The notes under the pieces are model-generated. The model made no database searches and was not told the DNA's origin. It saw only the letters and a program-made list of their open reading frames with translations. Below are positions 63,761-64,000 of a DNA stretch of 64,000 nt, piece after piece; within the stretch, counting starts at the first letter, position 1, and each line of letters begins with the position of its first letter. The translations under genes and the position numbers were made by a program. This stretch comes from Pyrrhosoma nymphula (Eukaryota > Arthropoda > Insecta > Odonata > Coenagrionidae): the NCBI GenBank assembly GCA_963573305.1, contig OY754339.1, positions 87,079,838 to 87,143,837 on the forward strand. The letters run 5' to 3'.

Positions 63761-64000
63761 AGACGTATATGTTACAATGCGCCTGCATACGTTTCTTACT
63801 TGTCTACATCACGTCGAAAATACTGCAGAGTTTAACATGAGGAAGGGCACGCGGGGTGTTTCTTACACCCTAAGCTTCTACTTCAACTGAGTGTAACTGA
63901 ACCATTGCTTCTTCAATGTTGCAAGTATTCATACCATCAAATTGCTTACATTTTAAACTTCTCGCGGGTTAAATAGTGACATCGTGACAAGCTTTTCTAG

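Larger units (their letters stand above)
46110..64000 (+). other. DDX31 intron 8 (open-ended)
   Basis: No sequence encoding D-x-AARGLD or HRIGR was found on the + strand to the end of the window, so this intron is at least 17.9 kb, if the gene is intact. The repeats listed below all lie inside it. Stretches without a recognisable feature: 47330-49160, 49520-53230, 55500-56540 and 59440-60290. Confidence 0.6.

Overview
This window is nuclear DNA of an animal, most likely an arthropod. Coding density is very low, genuine coding sequence is split by spliceosomal introns with GT...AG borders, and most of the rest is transposon debris: non-LTR retrotransposons, Penelope-like elements, short inverted-repeat DNA elements and SINEs. 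The species cannot be named from the sequence.

One cellular gene is clear. It is on the + strand, starts at 27123 and encodes the DEAD-box RNA helicase DDX31 (yeast Dbp7), a nucleolar factor of 60S ribosome assembly. Eight exons (27123-27191, 27534-27902, 28045-28194, 29777-29893, 31876-32096, 35265-35577, 35756-35959, 46050-46109) join in frame to 501 codons. They carry the Q motif, QTGSGKT, PTRELA, TPGR, DEAD, SAT and the start of motif V. The remaining helicase motifs (ARGLD, HRIGR) and the C-terminus are not found before 64000, so intron 8 is at least 17.9 kb and the gene runs off the window.

Layout. 1-27 kb is upstream intergenic DNA made of LINE fragments (several clades, including an R2-like one), two decayed Penelope-like elements with GIY-YIG domains, inverted-repeat DNA elements, long hairpins and pyrimidine-rich low-complexity tracts. 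27-46 kb is DDX31 exons 1-8. Intron 4 holds a LINE split by a piggyBac-like element. Intron 5 holds a MITE, a tRNA-derived SINE and a 21-bp minisatellite. Intron 7 (10.1 kb) holds a series of transposons: copies of one MITE family, a 5S-rRNA-derived SINE with a 14-bp target duplication, a 467-bp tandem array, and a Transib-like element whose ends look like V(D)J recombination signals. 46-64 kb is the start of intron 8, again repeat-rich, ending in a LINE inserted into another LINE.

The most interesting observations are the Transib-like element with heptamer/22-bp spacer/nonamer-like termini and a CGGCG target duplication (43370-44076), the complete 5S-derived SINE (37672-38051), a perfect 61-bp palindrome nested in a MITE that itself ends about 24 bp before DDX31 exon 8, and a recurring pattern of long snapback palindromes across the window. 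No tRNA, rRNA or CRISPR gene is supported; the only rRNA-like sequence is the 5S-derived SINE head.
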